NCBI GenBank assembly: GCA_964471435.1
Contig: CAYYGA010000083.1
Location: forward strand, 1-5,631
Reading direction: 5' to 3'
Source: Facklamia sp964471435
GTDB taxonomy: Bacteria > Bacillota > Bacilli > Lactobacillales > Aerococcaceae
Length of the DNA stretch: 5,631 nt
Below are positions 1 through 5,549 of the stretch, one piece after another; position 1 is the stretch's first letter; every line of letters starts with the position of its first letter. The position numbers were made by a program, and so were the translations under genes. Under the pieces are notes generated by a model. The model was not told the DNA's origin, did no database searches, and saw only the letters and a program-made list of their open reading frames with translations.

Positions 1-2
1 AA

Positions 3-17
3 TTGAAAACGTATTCG
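3..17 (+). promoter_or_regulatory. Possible CcpA-binding (cre-like) site
   Basis: Bases 3-17 fit the Bacillota cre consensus WTGNAANCGNWWNCA at every defined position except the last, where G replaces A. The site directly abuts the -10 element at 18-23, so bound CcpA would overlap the promoter and repress the downstream DUF3841-like gene. The match is seen in the sequence. Binding is inference, and a 15-base degenerate motif can occur by chance in AT-rich DNA. Confidence 0.3.
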
Positions 18-23
18 TATAAT
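18..23 (+). promoter_or_regulatory. -10 element for the DUF3841-like gene
   Basis: A perfect TATAAT lies 29 bases before the ATG at 53. Transcription would start near base 30, giving a short leader that contains the GGAGG ribosome binding site. The -35 element would fall at or before the first bases of the window, so it cannot be assessed. There is no TG dinucleotide in the extended -10 position. Confidence 0.55.
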
Positions 24-52
24 GCTAGAATCAAGATTGAGGAGGAAACCAA

Positions 53-721
53 ATGAATACTGTAGAAATTTTTACCCGTCAACATGAACACTCTATTTAT
101 GAATTACTAAATAAAGGTCGTATTACTAATAAAGAATACTATGTTCGTTTACATATGGGTCCCGACGCTGACTATTTTACAGAACGCTACGGAACCTTTG
201 TTAAAATGGCAGAAAAATATGTAGAACGTCCCCTAGGGATTGAGTATCCTATCTGGGGATCAACAACTAAAGAAAATTGTCTCAAACCAACTGAGCGTGA
301 GCTCGTCTACTGCCTGGAAGTACCCCAGGATCAAGTCATTTATTTTGATGGTTTGAAATGGGACTATGTGCTTAACTATCTCTATGTTCCCCTCAATGAA
401 GAGGACCAGAAAAGGTTTCAACAGAAATTAGACCAAGTCGGTATTGATACAGAATTTTTTATCCTATTAGGAAAATACAAAAATATGTTCCCGGAAATTG
501 AACAAGAAATAAGAGACAGCTGGGAGCGAATCTTTATAATTGATGATTGGAAGTCCCCTTGGATCCAAGCCAATCTATGGGGAATTGAAGAAAACTGGGT
601 GAAACGCATTGTTCATCCAGGTGAAGATATATTCGAAGAAGATGAAAATCCTTTTGATATAAAAAGGGAAATTCAACGTTTAGAAGAGCGTAATAAAGAA
701 ATCGGTTCTGCCATTTTTTAA
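53..721 (+). CDS. DUF3841 family protein, function unknown
   Basis: This is a 222-residue soluble protein with no signal peptide or membrane segment. The start is an ATG preceded by GAGGAGGA at 7-8 bases spacing. I recognise the layout of the DUF3841 family from its motif order: an N-terminal region ending in an aromatic-rich 'Y..F' stretch (about 38-56), then 'EYPIWG' (about 64-69), an acidic 'CLEVPQDQVIYFDGLKWDYVLN' type block (about 87-108), and a C-terminal 'SWERIF' segment (about 160-165) followed by 'WIQANLWGIEENWV'. The family is usually a little under or around 200 residues, so this copy is complete. It ends in a charged, probably helical tail (about 190-216). No catalytic residues are known for the family and I propose no activity. 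It stands alone between its own promoter and terminator, convergent with pdp. The family assignment was made from memory of motifs, without a profile search. Confidence 0.8.
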   Translation: MNTVEIFTRQHEHSIYELLNKGRITNKEYYVRLHMGPDADYFTERYGTFVKMAEKYVERPLGIEYPIWGSTTKENCLKPTERELVYCLEVPQDQVIYFDGLKWDYVLNYLYVPLNEEDQKRFQQKLDQVGIDTEFFILLGKYKNMFPEIEQEIRDSWERIFIIDDWKSPWIQANLWGIEENWVKRIVHPGEDIFEEDENPFDIKREIQRLEERNKEIGSAIF

Positions 722-730
722 AAAATATAG

Positions 731-765
731 AAAAACAGCAAGCTCTTAAAAAGTTGCTGTTTTTT
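731..765. terminator. Bidirectional rho-independent terminator
   Basis: An 11-bp perfect inverted repeat has arms AAAAACAGCAA (731-741) and TTGCTGTTTTT (754-764), around an 11-12 base loop that can add a short CTT/AAG pairing. The right arm merges into a T run for rightward transcripts from the gene ending at 721. On the opposite strand the A-rich left arm becomes a T run, which serves the leftward operon whose last stop is at 788. It sits between convergent genes, as expected for a shared terminator. Confidence 0.85.
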
Positions 766-787
766 AAAAATGGGGAAATTATTAGTT

Positions 788-2086
788 TTACTGAATAGTT
801 TTATATATTAAGGGACGGGTATCTGCAGTATTCGAAATGGTTACGGCCTTTTTCAACCGGTCGACTGCTTCTGAAACGTCCTCTTGGTTCGAATGAATAA
901 CAGCTAAAGTATTGCCTTTTTCAACCCGGTCGCCGACTTTTGCCTGCAGTACGATTCCTACTACAGGATCAATCTGGTCTTCTTTGACTGCGCGTCCAGC
1001 CCCAAGAACCATAGCTGCTTCACCTACTAAATCTGCTACCCAATGGCTGACCAGACCGGACTTTTCAGCTTTAAAATCCACTTTAAAGGCAGCTTCCCCT
1101 AATAGAGACGGCTGATCAATAAATCCGGCGTCACCGCCTTGAGCAGTTATAAATTCGCGGAATTTTTCGAGGGCTTCTCCCGACTCGATTTTTTCTTTTA
1201 AAATAGCTTTCCCTTCATCGATGCGGTCCGTTTCACCTGCAGCCATCAACATCTGCGCGCCCAAAATATAACATAATTCAGTTAAGTCTTCCGGCCCTTC
1301 GCCCCGAAGTGTATCCACCGCTTCTAACACCTCTAATGTATTACCAACTGCATAACCTAAAGGCTGATCCATGTTAGAAATAACGGCTAAAGTTTTACGG
1401 TCTACATAATTGCCGATTTCGACCATAGTGCGGGCCAGCTGCTCTGCTTCTTCGAGCGTCTTCATGAATGCACCGTCCCCGACTTTAACATCCAAAACTA
1501 TGGCATCAGCACCTGCTGCAATTTTTTTACTCATTATAGAACTGGCAATTAAAGGGATAGACTGAACAGTTGATGTCACATCTCTTAAAGCATAAATCTT
1601 TTTATCCGCCGGGGTTAAATTACCTGTTTGTCCAACTACCGCAACTTGATGAGTATTCACTATTTCAATAAATTCTTCTGTAGTGAGCTCATGTTTGAAT
1701 CCTGGAATAACTTCTAATTTATCAATCGTTCCTCCAGTATGTCCCAAGCCGCGCCCGGACATTTTAGCTACAGGAATACCACACGCGGCTACTAAGGGTG
1801 CTAAAATTAAAGTAGTAGTATCCCCTACTCCACCCGTTGAGTGCTTATCTACTTTAACTCCATTGATTGCAGATAAATCCAACATATCCCCTGAGTGGGC
1901 CATTGCTAAAGTTAAATAAGATACTTCTTCCTTAGTCATTCCAGTGAAATAGACTGCCATATTAAAAGCACTCATTTGATAATCCGGGATAGTCCCTTCG
2001 GTATAACCATCAATAATATAATTAATTTCAGCCTCAGTCAGAGGCTGGTTTAATTGTTTTTTGTGTATCAAATCTACCATACGCAT
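788..2086 (-). CDS. pdp: Pyrimidine-nucleoside phosphorylase
   Basis: This enzyme cleaves uridine, thymidine or deoxyuridine with phosphate to give the free base and (deoxy)ribose-1-phosphate, in the cytoplasm, as a homodimer. The 432 residues match the usual ~433 of Bacillus-type enzymes. Domains in order are a helical N-terminal domain, an alpha/beta phosphate-binding domain with KHSTGGVGD (81-89), and a C-terminal domain from about 345. The thymidine/pyrimidine phosphorylase signature SGRGLGHTGGTIDKLE lies at 110-125. The active-site residues Lys81, Ser83, Arg168, Ser183 and Lys187 are all present at family numbering. Lys108 is the residue reported to favour broad-specificity Pdp over strict thymidine phosphorylases. 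I chose the ATG at 2086 (protein starts MRMVDLIHKK) over an in-frame ATG at 2122: the former has a TGAGGA site 8 bases upstream and gives the family N-terminus, while the latter has none at proper spacing. It is the last gene of the flavodoxin-rpiA-pdp operon, 84 bases after rpiA, with no promoter or strong terminator in the gap. Confidence 0.96.
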   Translation of the reverse strand: MRMVDLIHKKQLNQPLTEAEINYIIDGYTEGTIPDYQMSAFNMAVYFTGMTKEEVSYLTLAMAHSGDMLDLSAINGVKVDKHSTGGVGDTTTLILAPLVAACGIPVAKMSGRGLGHTGGTIDKLEVIPGFKHELTTEEFIEIVNTHQVAVVGQTGNLTPADKKIYALRDVTSTVQSIPLIASSIMSKKIAAGADAIVLDVKVGDGAFMKTLEEAEQLARTMVEIGNYVDRKTLAVISNMDQPLGYAVGNTLEVLEAVDTLRGEGPEDLTELCYILGAQMLMAAGETDRIDEGKAILKEKIESGEALEKFREFITAQGGDAGFIDQPSLLGEAAFKVDFKAEKSGLVSHWVADLVGEAAMVLGAGRAVKEDQIDPVVGIVLQAKVGDRVEKGNTLAVIHSNQEDVSEAVDRLKKAVTISNTADTRPLIYKTIQ

Positions 2087-2094
2087 AACTTTAT

Positions 2095-2100
2095 TCCTCA
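2095..2100 (-). promoter_or_regulatory. Ribosome binding site fixing the pdp start
   Basis: TGAGGA on the minus strand, 8 bases before the ATG at 2086. This site lies inside the longer open frame that begins at 2122, so it argues that the first 12 codons of that frame are untranslated leader. Confidence 0.75.
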
Positions 2101-2170
2101 AATCTTTTTGTGGTCTGAACATCCTGAAAATTTTGGATTTTTCAATTTTTCTCTCATCAACTGATTTTAA

Positions 2171-2869
2171 TTATTCAGTGCGTGGAGTCAATTTACGTTC
2201 AAGTTTTGTAATTGTTCCGTCTGATTTACCGACTAAAATGATATTGGCAAAGTTTAAAAAGAGTCCGTGTTCAACTACACCTACCATATTTTTTAGTTCA
2301 AAGGCAGTTTGTTGCGGCTGTGGGATAACATCTAAATGTAAGTCGATAATATAATTGCCTGAGTCGGTTTCAAATAAAGAGTCTTCGTCCTTTTTTCTAA
2401 AAGTGGGGTGCATGCCGGCGCGTTCAAAAGTATCAAAGAGTTTCCAAGAACCGAATTTTACTACTTCTACCGGTAGAGGGAATTTTCCTAACTGATCTAC
2501 TAATTTGGATTCATCCATAATCCAAATAATTTCATTGGCATGAACGGCAGTTATTTTTTCATGTAGAAGAGCTCCCCCTCCGCCTTTAATACCGGCAAAT
2601 TGGCGGGTCGCTTCATCTGCTCCATCAACTAATAAATCAATTTGGTTGATTTCATCTAATTCTTTGAGGGGTAACCCTAACTCACGCGCCTGCTGACTGG
2701 ATTGGTCTGAAGTTGATACGGTGACTATATTAGGTAGTTCGCCCTTTTTAAAGCGCTGACCTACTTCATCAATAAAATAATAAGCAGTCGAACCTGTCCC
2801 TAAGCCGACTACCATACCATCTTCTACATAACTCGCAGCATAACGTCCTACATTTTCTTTCATATTCAC
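2171..2869 (-). CDS. rpiA: Ribose-5-phosphate isomerase A
   Basis: This enzyme interconverts ribose-5-phosphate and ribulose-5-phosphate in the non-oxidative pentose phosphate pathway. It is cytosolic and usually dimeric or tetrameric. The 232 residues are close to the family norm of ~220-230. Visible motifs are the phosphate loop GLGTGSTA (22-29), TSDQSS (53-58), DLLVDGADE (78-86) and KGGGGALLHEK (95-105). Asp82, Asp85, Lys95, Glu104 and Lys122 line up one residue after the E. coli catalytic set (Asp81, Asp84, Lys94, Glu103, Lys121), with Glu104 as the general base. The start is taken as GTG at 2869 because AAAGGAGG (2880-2887) is 10 bases from it. An in-frame ATG at 2863 is 16 bases away, which is less favourable but would cost only two residues. 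The gene is 20 bases downstream of the flavodoxin-like gene and upstream of pdp, on the same transcript. Together with Pdp it points to use of nucleoside-derived ribose, but the phosphopentomutase that would link them is not in the window. Confidence 0.96.
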   Translation of the reverse strand: MNMKENVGRYAASYVEDGMVVGLGTGSTAYYFIDEVGQRFKKGELPNIVTVSTSDQSSQQARELGLPLKELDEINQIDLLVDGADEATRQFAGIKGGGGALLHEKITAVHANEIIWIMDESKLVDQLGKFPLPVEVVKFGSWKLFDTFERAGMHPTFRKKDEDSLFETDSGNYIIDLHLDVIPQPQQTAFELKNMVGVVEHGLFLNFANIILVGKSDGTITKLERKLTPRTE

Positions 2870-2879
2870 TTAGTCTTTT

Positions 2880-2887
2880 CCTCCTTT
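2880..2887 (-). promoter_or_regulatory. Ribosome binding site favouring the GTG start of rpiA
   Basis: AAAGGAGG on the minus strand lies in the 20-base gap after the flavodoxin-like gene. It is 10 bases from the GTG at 2869 and 16 from the ATG at 2863. The spacing supports GTG as the main start. Confidence 0.7.
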
Positions 2888-2889
2888 AA

Positions 2890-3438
2890 TCAGTTAAGCA
2901 TTTCCAGTGTATGGACATAGGTGATTAAATCTTTTATTTCCGCTAAATCTTCTGGTTCTGCCGTTGCCCCATGCTCCCTTAATAAGTCCCACTCTTCGTT
3001 ACCGAAAATTGCTTCATCCAATGTAGCTCCCGGCTTGCGTGACATTTTTTTAGTAACCAAATACATTAATAAAAACCGCTTGGAAGAAATTCTTCCACGG
3101 TAATGAAAGGTTGCTAATCTTCTTAATAAAGGTCTAGGGAAAATCCTGGCAAGCAAGCGTTTAAAATCAGTTAACTTTGGATTTGAAATACCTACTGTGT
3201 ATAATACCCAAAATGTATCAGGATATTGATACATTAAATCCATGATTTTTTTGGATCCAATCAAATCGCCGGACAAGTAGCAGGAACCTACTATTATTAA
3301 ATCATACTCTGACAACGATTCATTTTTTTCTTCTAAGTCTTCAATAGCTGTTATAGGGATGTTAAGCTCCTGTGCGAGAGTACGGGCATAGAGTTCTACC
3401 GAGCCAAAAGGTGACTCATATATTATAATGCTTTTCAT
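2890..3438 (-). CDS. Flavodoxin-fold protein (HemG/Flavodoxin_5-like)
   Basis: This is a 182-residue predicted cytoplasmic FMN-binding protein. The start ATG at 3438 has AAGGAGAG about 5 bases upstream. Residues 2-8 (KSIIIYE) form the first beta strand. The loop 9-15 (SPFGSVE) is in the FMN phosphate-binding position, but the Thr that normally closes the loop is Val14. DLIIVGSCYLSGDL (46-59) matches the second nucleotide-binding segment, and WVLYTVGISNP (77-87) the next strand and loop. The region 111-137 (FHYRG...SRKPG) resembles the insert near the C-terminus of HemG-type menaquinone-linked protoporphyrinogen oxidase. I do not call it HemG: identity looks low by eye, no haem gene is nearby, and many Lactobacillales make no haem. 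It may be a general flavodoxin or quinone-linked reductase. It is the first gene of a leftward operon with rpiA (20-base gap) and pdp. Confidence 0.8.
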   Translation of the reverse strand: MKSIIIYESPFGSVELYARTLAQELNIPITAIEDLEEKNESLSEYDLIIVGSCYLSGDLIGSKKIMDLMYQYPDTFWVLYTVGISNPKLTDFKRLLARIFPRPLLRRLATFHYRGRISSKRFLLMYLVTKKMSRKPGATLDEAIFGNEEWDLLREHGATAEPEDLAEIKDLITYVHTLEMLN

Positions 3439-3473
3439 CTTAACTCTCCTTCTTTGGTAGCCTTACCATTAGC

Positions 3474-3484
3474 ATTATAGCACA
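3474..3484 (-). promoter_or_regulatory. Extended -10 promoter of the flavodoxin-rpiA-pdp operon
   Basis: The minus strand reads TGTGCTATAAT, a perfect TRTGN-TATAAT extended -10. It ends 35 bases before the ATG at 3438, giving a leader of roughly 30 bases that includes the ribosome binding site. At 17-base spacing the -35 hexamer is poor (CTATGA), which is normal for extended -10 promoters. A second TATACT overlaps just upstream (about 3486-3491). Confidence 0.75.
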
Positions 3485-3520
3485 GTATAATTAAATTCAT
3501 AGATTTTCATTAAAATTTAA

Positions 3521-3533
3521 TATGGCTGCCATA
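3521..3533. promoter_or_regulatory. Perfect 13-bp palindrome, candidate operator
   Basis: TATGGC-T-GCCATA is a perfect inverted repeat with one central base, lying in the AT-rich divergent region. Its centre is about 44 bases before the expected start of the rightward CpXC transcript and about 60 before that of the leftward operon. An abutting AT-only palindrome (ATTAAA-A-TTTAAT, 3509-3521) precedes it. The position suits a regulator acting on one or both promoters. No known regulator is recognised. Confidence 0.4.
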
Positions 3534-3555
3534 AATCGAACTTTCTTGCGTTCTT

Positions 3556-3564
3556 TGTTATAAT
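3556..3564 (+). promoter_or_regulatory. Extended -10 promoter of the CpXC gene
   Basis: TGTTATAAT combines a perfect TATAAT (3559-3564) with the TG extension. The best -35 at 17-base spacing is TCGAAC (3536-3541), with three of six matches. Transcription would start near 3571, leaving an AT-rich leader of about 92 bases before the ATG at 3663. That leader contains no obvious riboswitch or strong hairpin. Confidence 0.65.
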
Positions 3565-3662
3565 GACTATTAGAGTACTGTATGATTATCTTAATAATTA
3601 AAAATTGAAAATCTTTGTCATTATGCTAAAAAATTAACTTTAAAATTTCAGGAGGCTGAATT

Positions 3663-4343
3663 ATGCCACAAAATATTCATGTTGAGTGCCCAGTATGTCA
3701 AACTAAGGCGGTACGATCGGTTGAAATTGCGATTAATACCCGTCTTCACCCCGAGCTAAAAACTGCTTTGTTAGATGGAACATTGCTAGCTTTTGAATGC
3801 GAGAACTGCGGTAGCAAGCGCCAAATTGAAACCCAACTTATGTATCACGATCCCGACCAACAGCTTCTAATTTATGTAGCACCTGAGTTTAACGAAAAGC
3901 GCGAAGCAATTACTAAAGGTCTTTATGAGGTTGCTGAAAAAGAACAAATTCCTATTGAAAATTATCACTTACGGATTGTCACATCTGTCCCTCAATTAGT
4001 TGAAAAAATACAAATTTTTGACTTTGGGGTGGATGATCAGGAAATGGAAGTTGTTAAATTGTTAACCGACGGTCTGTTTGCTAAACAGGAACCCGACCGT
4101 CAAGTCCTCAATCGTTTCTTCTTTATTAAAGATGATGAGCCCAAATTCTTATATATAACAGAAGAAGACCAATTATTAGTAGACTACCATCCTTCGTTGA
4201 ATCAATTCATCAAAGAAAAATTTGGTAAATACTTAATGGATGATTTCCGTGGCAATTTTGTCGTGGTCAATCATCAATGGGCAACTAATATCGTCAATCA
4301 ACGACCAGGCTATGATTTTGGTGAAGACTCTTCAGAAAATTAA
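3663..4343 (+). CDS. CpXC domain zinc-cysteine protein
   Basis: This is a 226-residue predicted soluble protein. The ATG is preceded by AGGAGG at 7 bases spacing. The N-terminus carries the hallmark Cys-Pro-x-Cys (C9-P-V-C12) and a second pair C46-E-N-C49 followed by Gly, together a likely four-cysteine zinc site. This is the arrangement of the CpXC family (the motif that names it), found widely in Bacillota and of unknown function. After the cysteine domain (1 to about 75), the middle includes an acidic stretch (about 118-128). The C-terminal half (about 130-215) is rich in strand-like aromatic segments and recognised as nothing specific. There is no signal peptide or membrane span. It is divergent from the flavodoxin-rpiA-pdp operon and has its own promoter and terminator, so it is probably monocistronic. 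Zinc binding is inferred from the cysteines only. Confidence 0.85.
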   Translation: MPQNIHVECPVCQTKAVRSVEIAINTRLHPELKTALLDGTLLAFECENCGSKRQIETQLMYHDPDQQLLIYVAPEFNEKREAITKGLYEVAEKEQIPIENYHLRIVTSVPQLVEKIQIFDFGVDDQEMEVVKLLTDGLFAKQEPDRQVLNRFFFIKDDEPKFLYITEEDQLLVDYHPSLNQFIKEKFGKYLMDDFRGNFVVVNHQWATNIVNQRPGYDFGEDSSEN

Positions 4344-4356
4344 AATTTAACTTTGA

Positions 4357-4395
4357 GCTCCCTGCTTTATGTAAAAAGTTGGGAGCCTTTTGTTT
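4357..4395 (+). terminator. Rho-independent terminator after the CpXC gene
   Basis: Arms GCTCCC (4357-4362) and GGGAGC (4381-4386) form the stem base. An inner CTTT/AAAG pairing sits above a TG/TT internal loop, and the tail is CTTTTGTTT (4387-4395). The hairpin begins 13 bases after the stop at 4343. The flanking AACTTT (4349-4354) can also pair with AAAGTT (4375-4380), a possible but weaker alternative fold. Confidence 0.85.
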
Positions 4396-4515
4396 AGTTA
4401 TCCATAATTAGGCTGGTTAATTAATTTTATTCCACTCAATTGATGAGCTTTCCTTTTTATAAAAACAGATGAATCGTTTTTAGTGTATTTATATAAAGGA
4501 AGGGACTGAAATAAG

Positions 4516-5493
4516 ATGACAAGTAAACAGTTTGAGTATTTAAATTTGTGGCAACGCCGTGTTGATTTTACTGAGCAGGAAAAATTTATATTTTACCGGC
4601 AGACTTTAGGGGACGAAGGTGAGCGGGTTGTAAGTGAGATGATTCAGGGGTTGATTCGGAGTGACTATTATTGGTTGGAAGATCTATATTTCAAACATTT
4701 CAGCGGGCATGTTCAAATCGACGGGCTGCTCATTTCTGACCAGGGGGTTTATTTACTCGAAGTGAAGAATCTGGTGGGGGAATACGTTTATGAAGATGGG
4801 GTTTGGCGTAAAAATGGCTATGAGTTAGACCGTGATTATTTTACTCAAATAAAGCGGGCAAGTGAGATAGTACGGGCTGTTTTAAGGTCTTTAGGCTTTC
4901 AAGTCCCAGTTTTATCTAAATTGATTCTAGCTAGTGATATGGATAATGTGAAATTTATTGATGACCCTGGCGAGCAAGTTCTAAGGCGCTGGGAAGTGAA
5001 GCCTTATATTGAAAAGCTGATGAAAGAAAGTGCTCGCGGAGTTAAAACAATAGATAGTTCGACGGTTCGGGAAGCTATTCTGGGTTTAAAAGCTGAGGCT
5101 CCTCCTGTTAAAGAGCTTGACCTACAGGGCCGTCAAGTTTTGCTCGGGATTCTTTGTGACCATTGTAATTCTAAGATGGATTTAGGTTCCAGTCGTTACC
5201 ATGCGGTGTGCCGGGTTTGCGGGCATTTTGAGAACCGTGAAAAATGCATTTTGCGTTCTATTTGTGAGTTTTCTGTTTTGTTTCCTAATCTGCCTGCGAA
5301 TTCAGCTAATATTTGCTGGTTTTTAGGTGATAGTAGATTAAAAGATTATTTAAGAAGAATTCTAAATAAATACTTTAAATTTTCTAAAAAGGGAAGATAT
5401 AAAATTTACAATTTACCAGGAAAAGATTATAAGCATGCTTTTCCCTCTTTAGAATTTAGATATCGAGACTTTGTACCAAATAAAAAGAGATAA
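4516..5493 (+). CDS. NERD-domain (nuclease-related) protein with zinc ribbon
   Basis: This is a 325-residue predicted cytoplasmic protein. Residues about 30-145 are a NERD domain, a relative of the PD-(D/E)xK nucleases. GDEGE (32-36) is the first conserved motif, and IDGLLISDQGVYLLEVKN (68-85) carries Asp69 and Glu82-Val-Lys84, the expected D...ExK catalytic set. Residues 214-235 form a zinc ribbon: C214-x2-C217 and C232-x2-C235. Residues about 248-300 look like a small helical domain ending in an 'LRRILNKYF...KGRYKIY' motif, perhaps nucleic-acid binding. All key residues are present, so a nuclease or DNA-binding role is plausible but unproven. The start is fixed by an in-frame stop at 4507-4509. 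AAAGGAAGGG sits 11 bases upstream, a slightly long spacing. No convincing promoter is seen in 4396-4515, and no terminator follows. Oddity: from about codon 273 the DNA becomes very AT-rich and arginine switches to AGA (6 of 7, against 0 of 19 before), suggesting a mosaic 3' end. Confidence 0.85.
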   Translation: MTSKQFEYLNLWQRRVDFTEQEKFIFYRQTLGDEGERVVSEMIQGLIRSDYYWLEDLYFKHFSGHVQIDGLLISDQGVYLLEVKNLVGEYVYEDGVWRKNGYELDRDYFTQIKRASEIVRAVLRSLGFQVPVLSKLILASDMDNVKFIDDPGEQVLRRWEVKPYIEKLMKESARGVKTIDSSTVREAILGLKAEAPPVKELDLQGRQVLLGILCDHCNSKMDLGSSRYHAVCRVCGHFENREKCILRSICEFSVLFPNLPANSANICWFLGDSRLKDYLRRILNKYFKFSKKGRYKIYNLPGKDYKHAFPSLEFRYRDFVPNKKR

Positions 5494-5549
5494 TACATTA
5501 AAATTTGCGTAAGCAACTTAAAATAAAGTAATCCATTTATAAATTTTGG
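5332..5549. other. AT-rich segment of different composition
   Basis: By hand count G+C is 10 of 60 bases in 5341-5400 and 16 of 60 in 5401-5460, against 27 of 60 in 4741-4800 inside the same gene. The low-GC stretch covers the last ~53 codons of the NERD gene and continues through the noncoding 5494-5549, up to the GC-rich repeat. No gene, promoter or clear terminator is seen in 5494-5549. The boundaries are approximate and read by eye. Confidence 0.5.

Noticed and set aside
912..1115. Open frame opposite pdp (67 codons, plus strand)
   Set aside because: It is a shadow of the clearly coding pdp strand, with no ribosome binding site or recognisable protein. The same applies to the frames at 418-609 (minus), 1683-1919, 2061-2354 and 2921-3103 (plus).
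2087..2170. Terminator or internal promoter between rpiA and pdp
   Set aside because: Only a 6-bp AT-rich pairing (TGAAAA/TTTTCA) without a T tail is present, and no spaced -35/-10 pair is seen. The genes are taken as one operon.
2890..3438. Naming the flavodoxin-like gene hemG
   Set aside because: The similarity is confined to the fold motifs and a C-terminal segment judged by eye. The phosphate loop differs and no haem pathway genes are nearby.
4349..4386. Attenuator-type switch formed by AACTTT/AAAGTT competing with the terminator stem
   Set aside because: The alternative pairing is short, AT-only and downstream of the gene, with no following gene close enough to be controlled convincingly. 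It is treated as incidental.
4396..4515. Promoter for the NERD gene (TTGATG at 4440 with TATAAA at 4458)
   Set aside because: The spacing is only 12 bases, and other -10-like AT stretches lack partners or overlap the ribosome binding site. No promoter is claimed.
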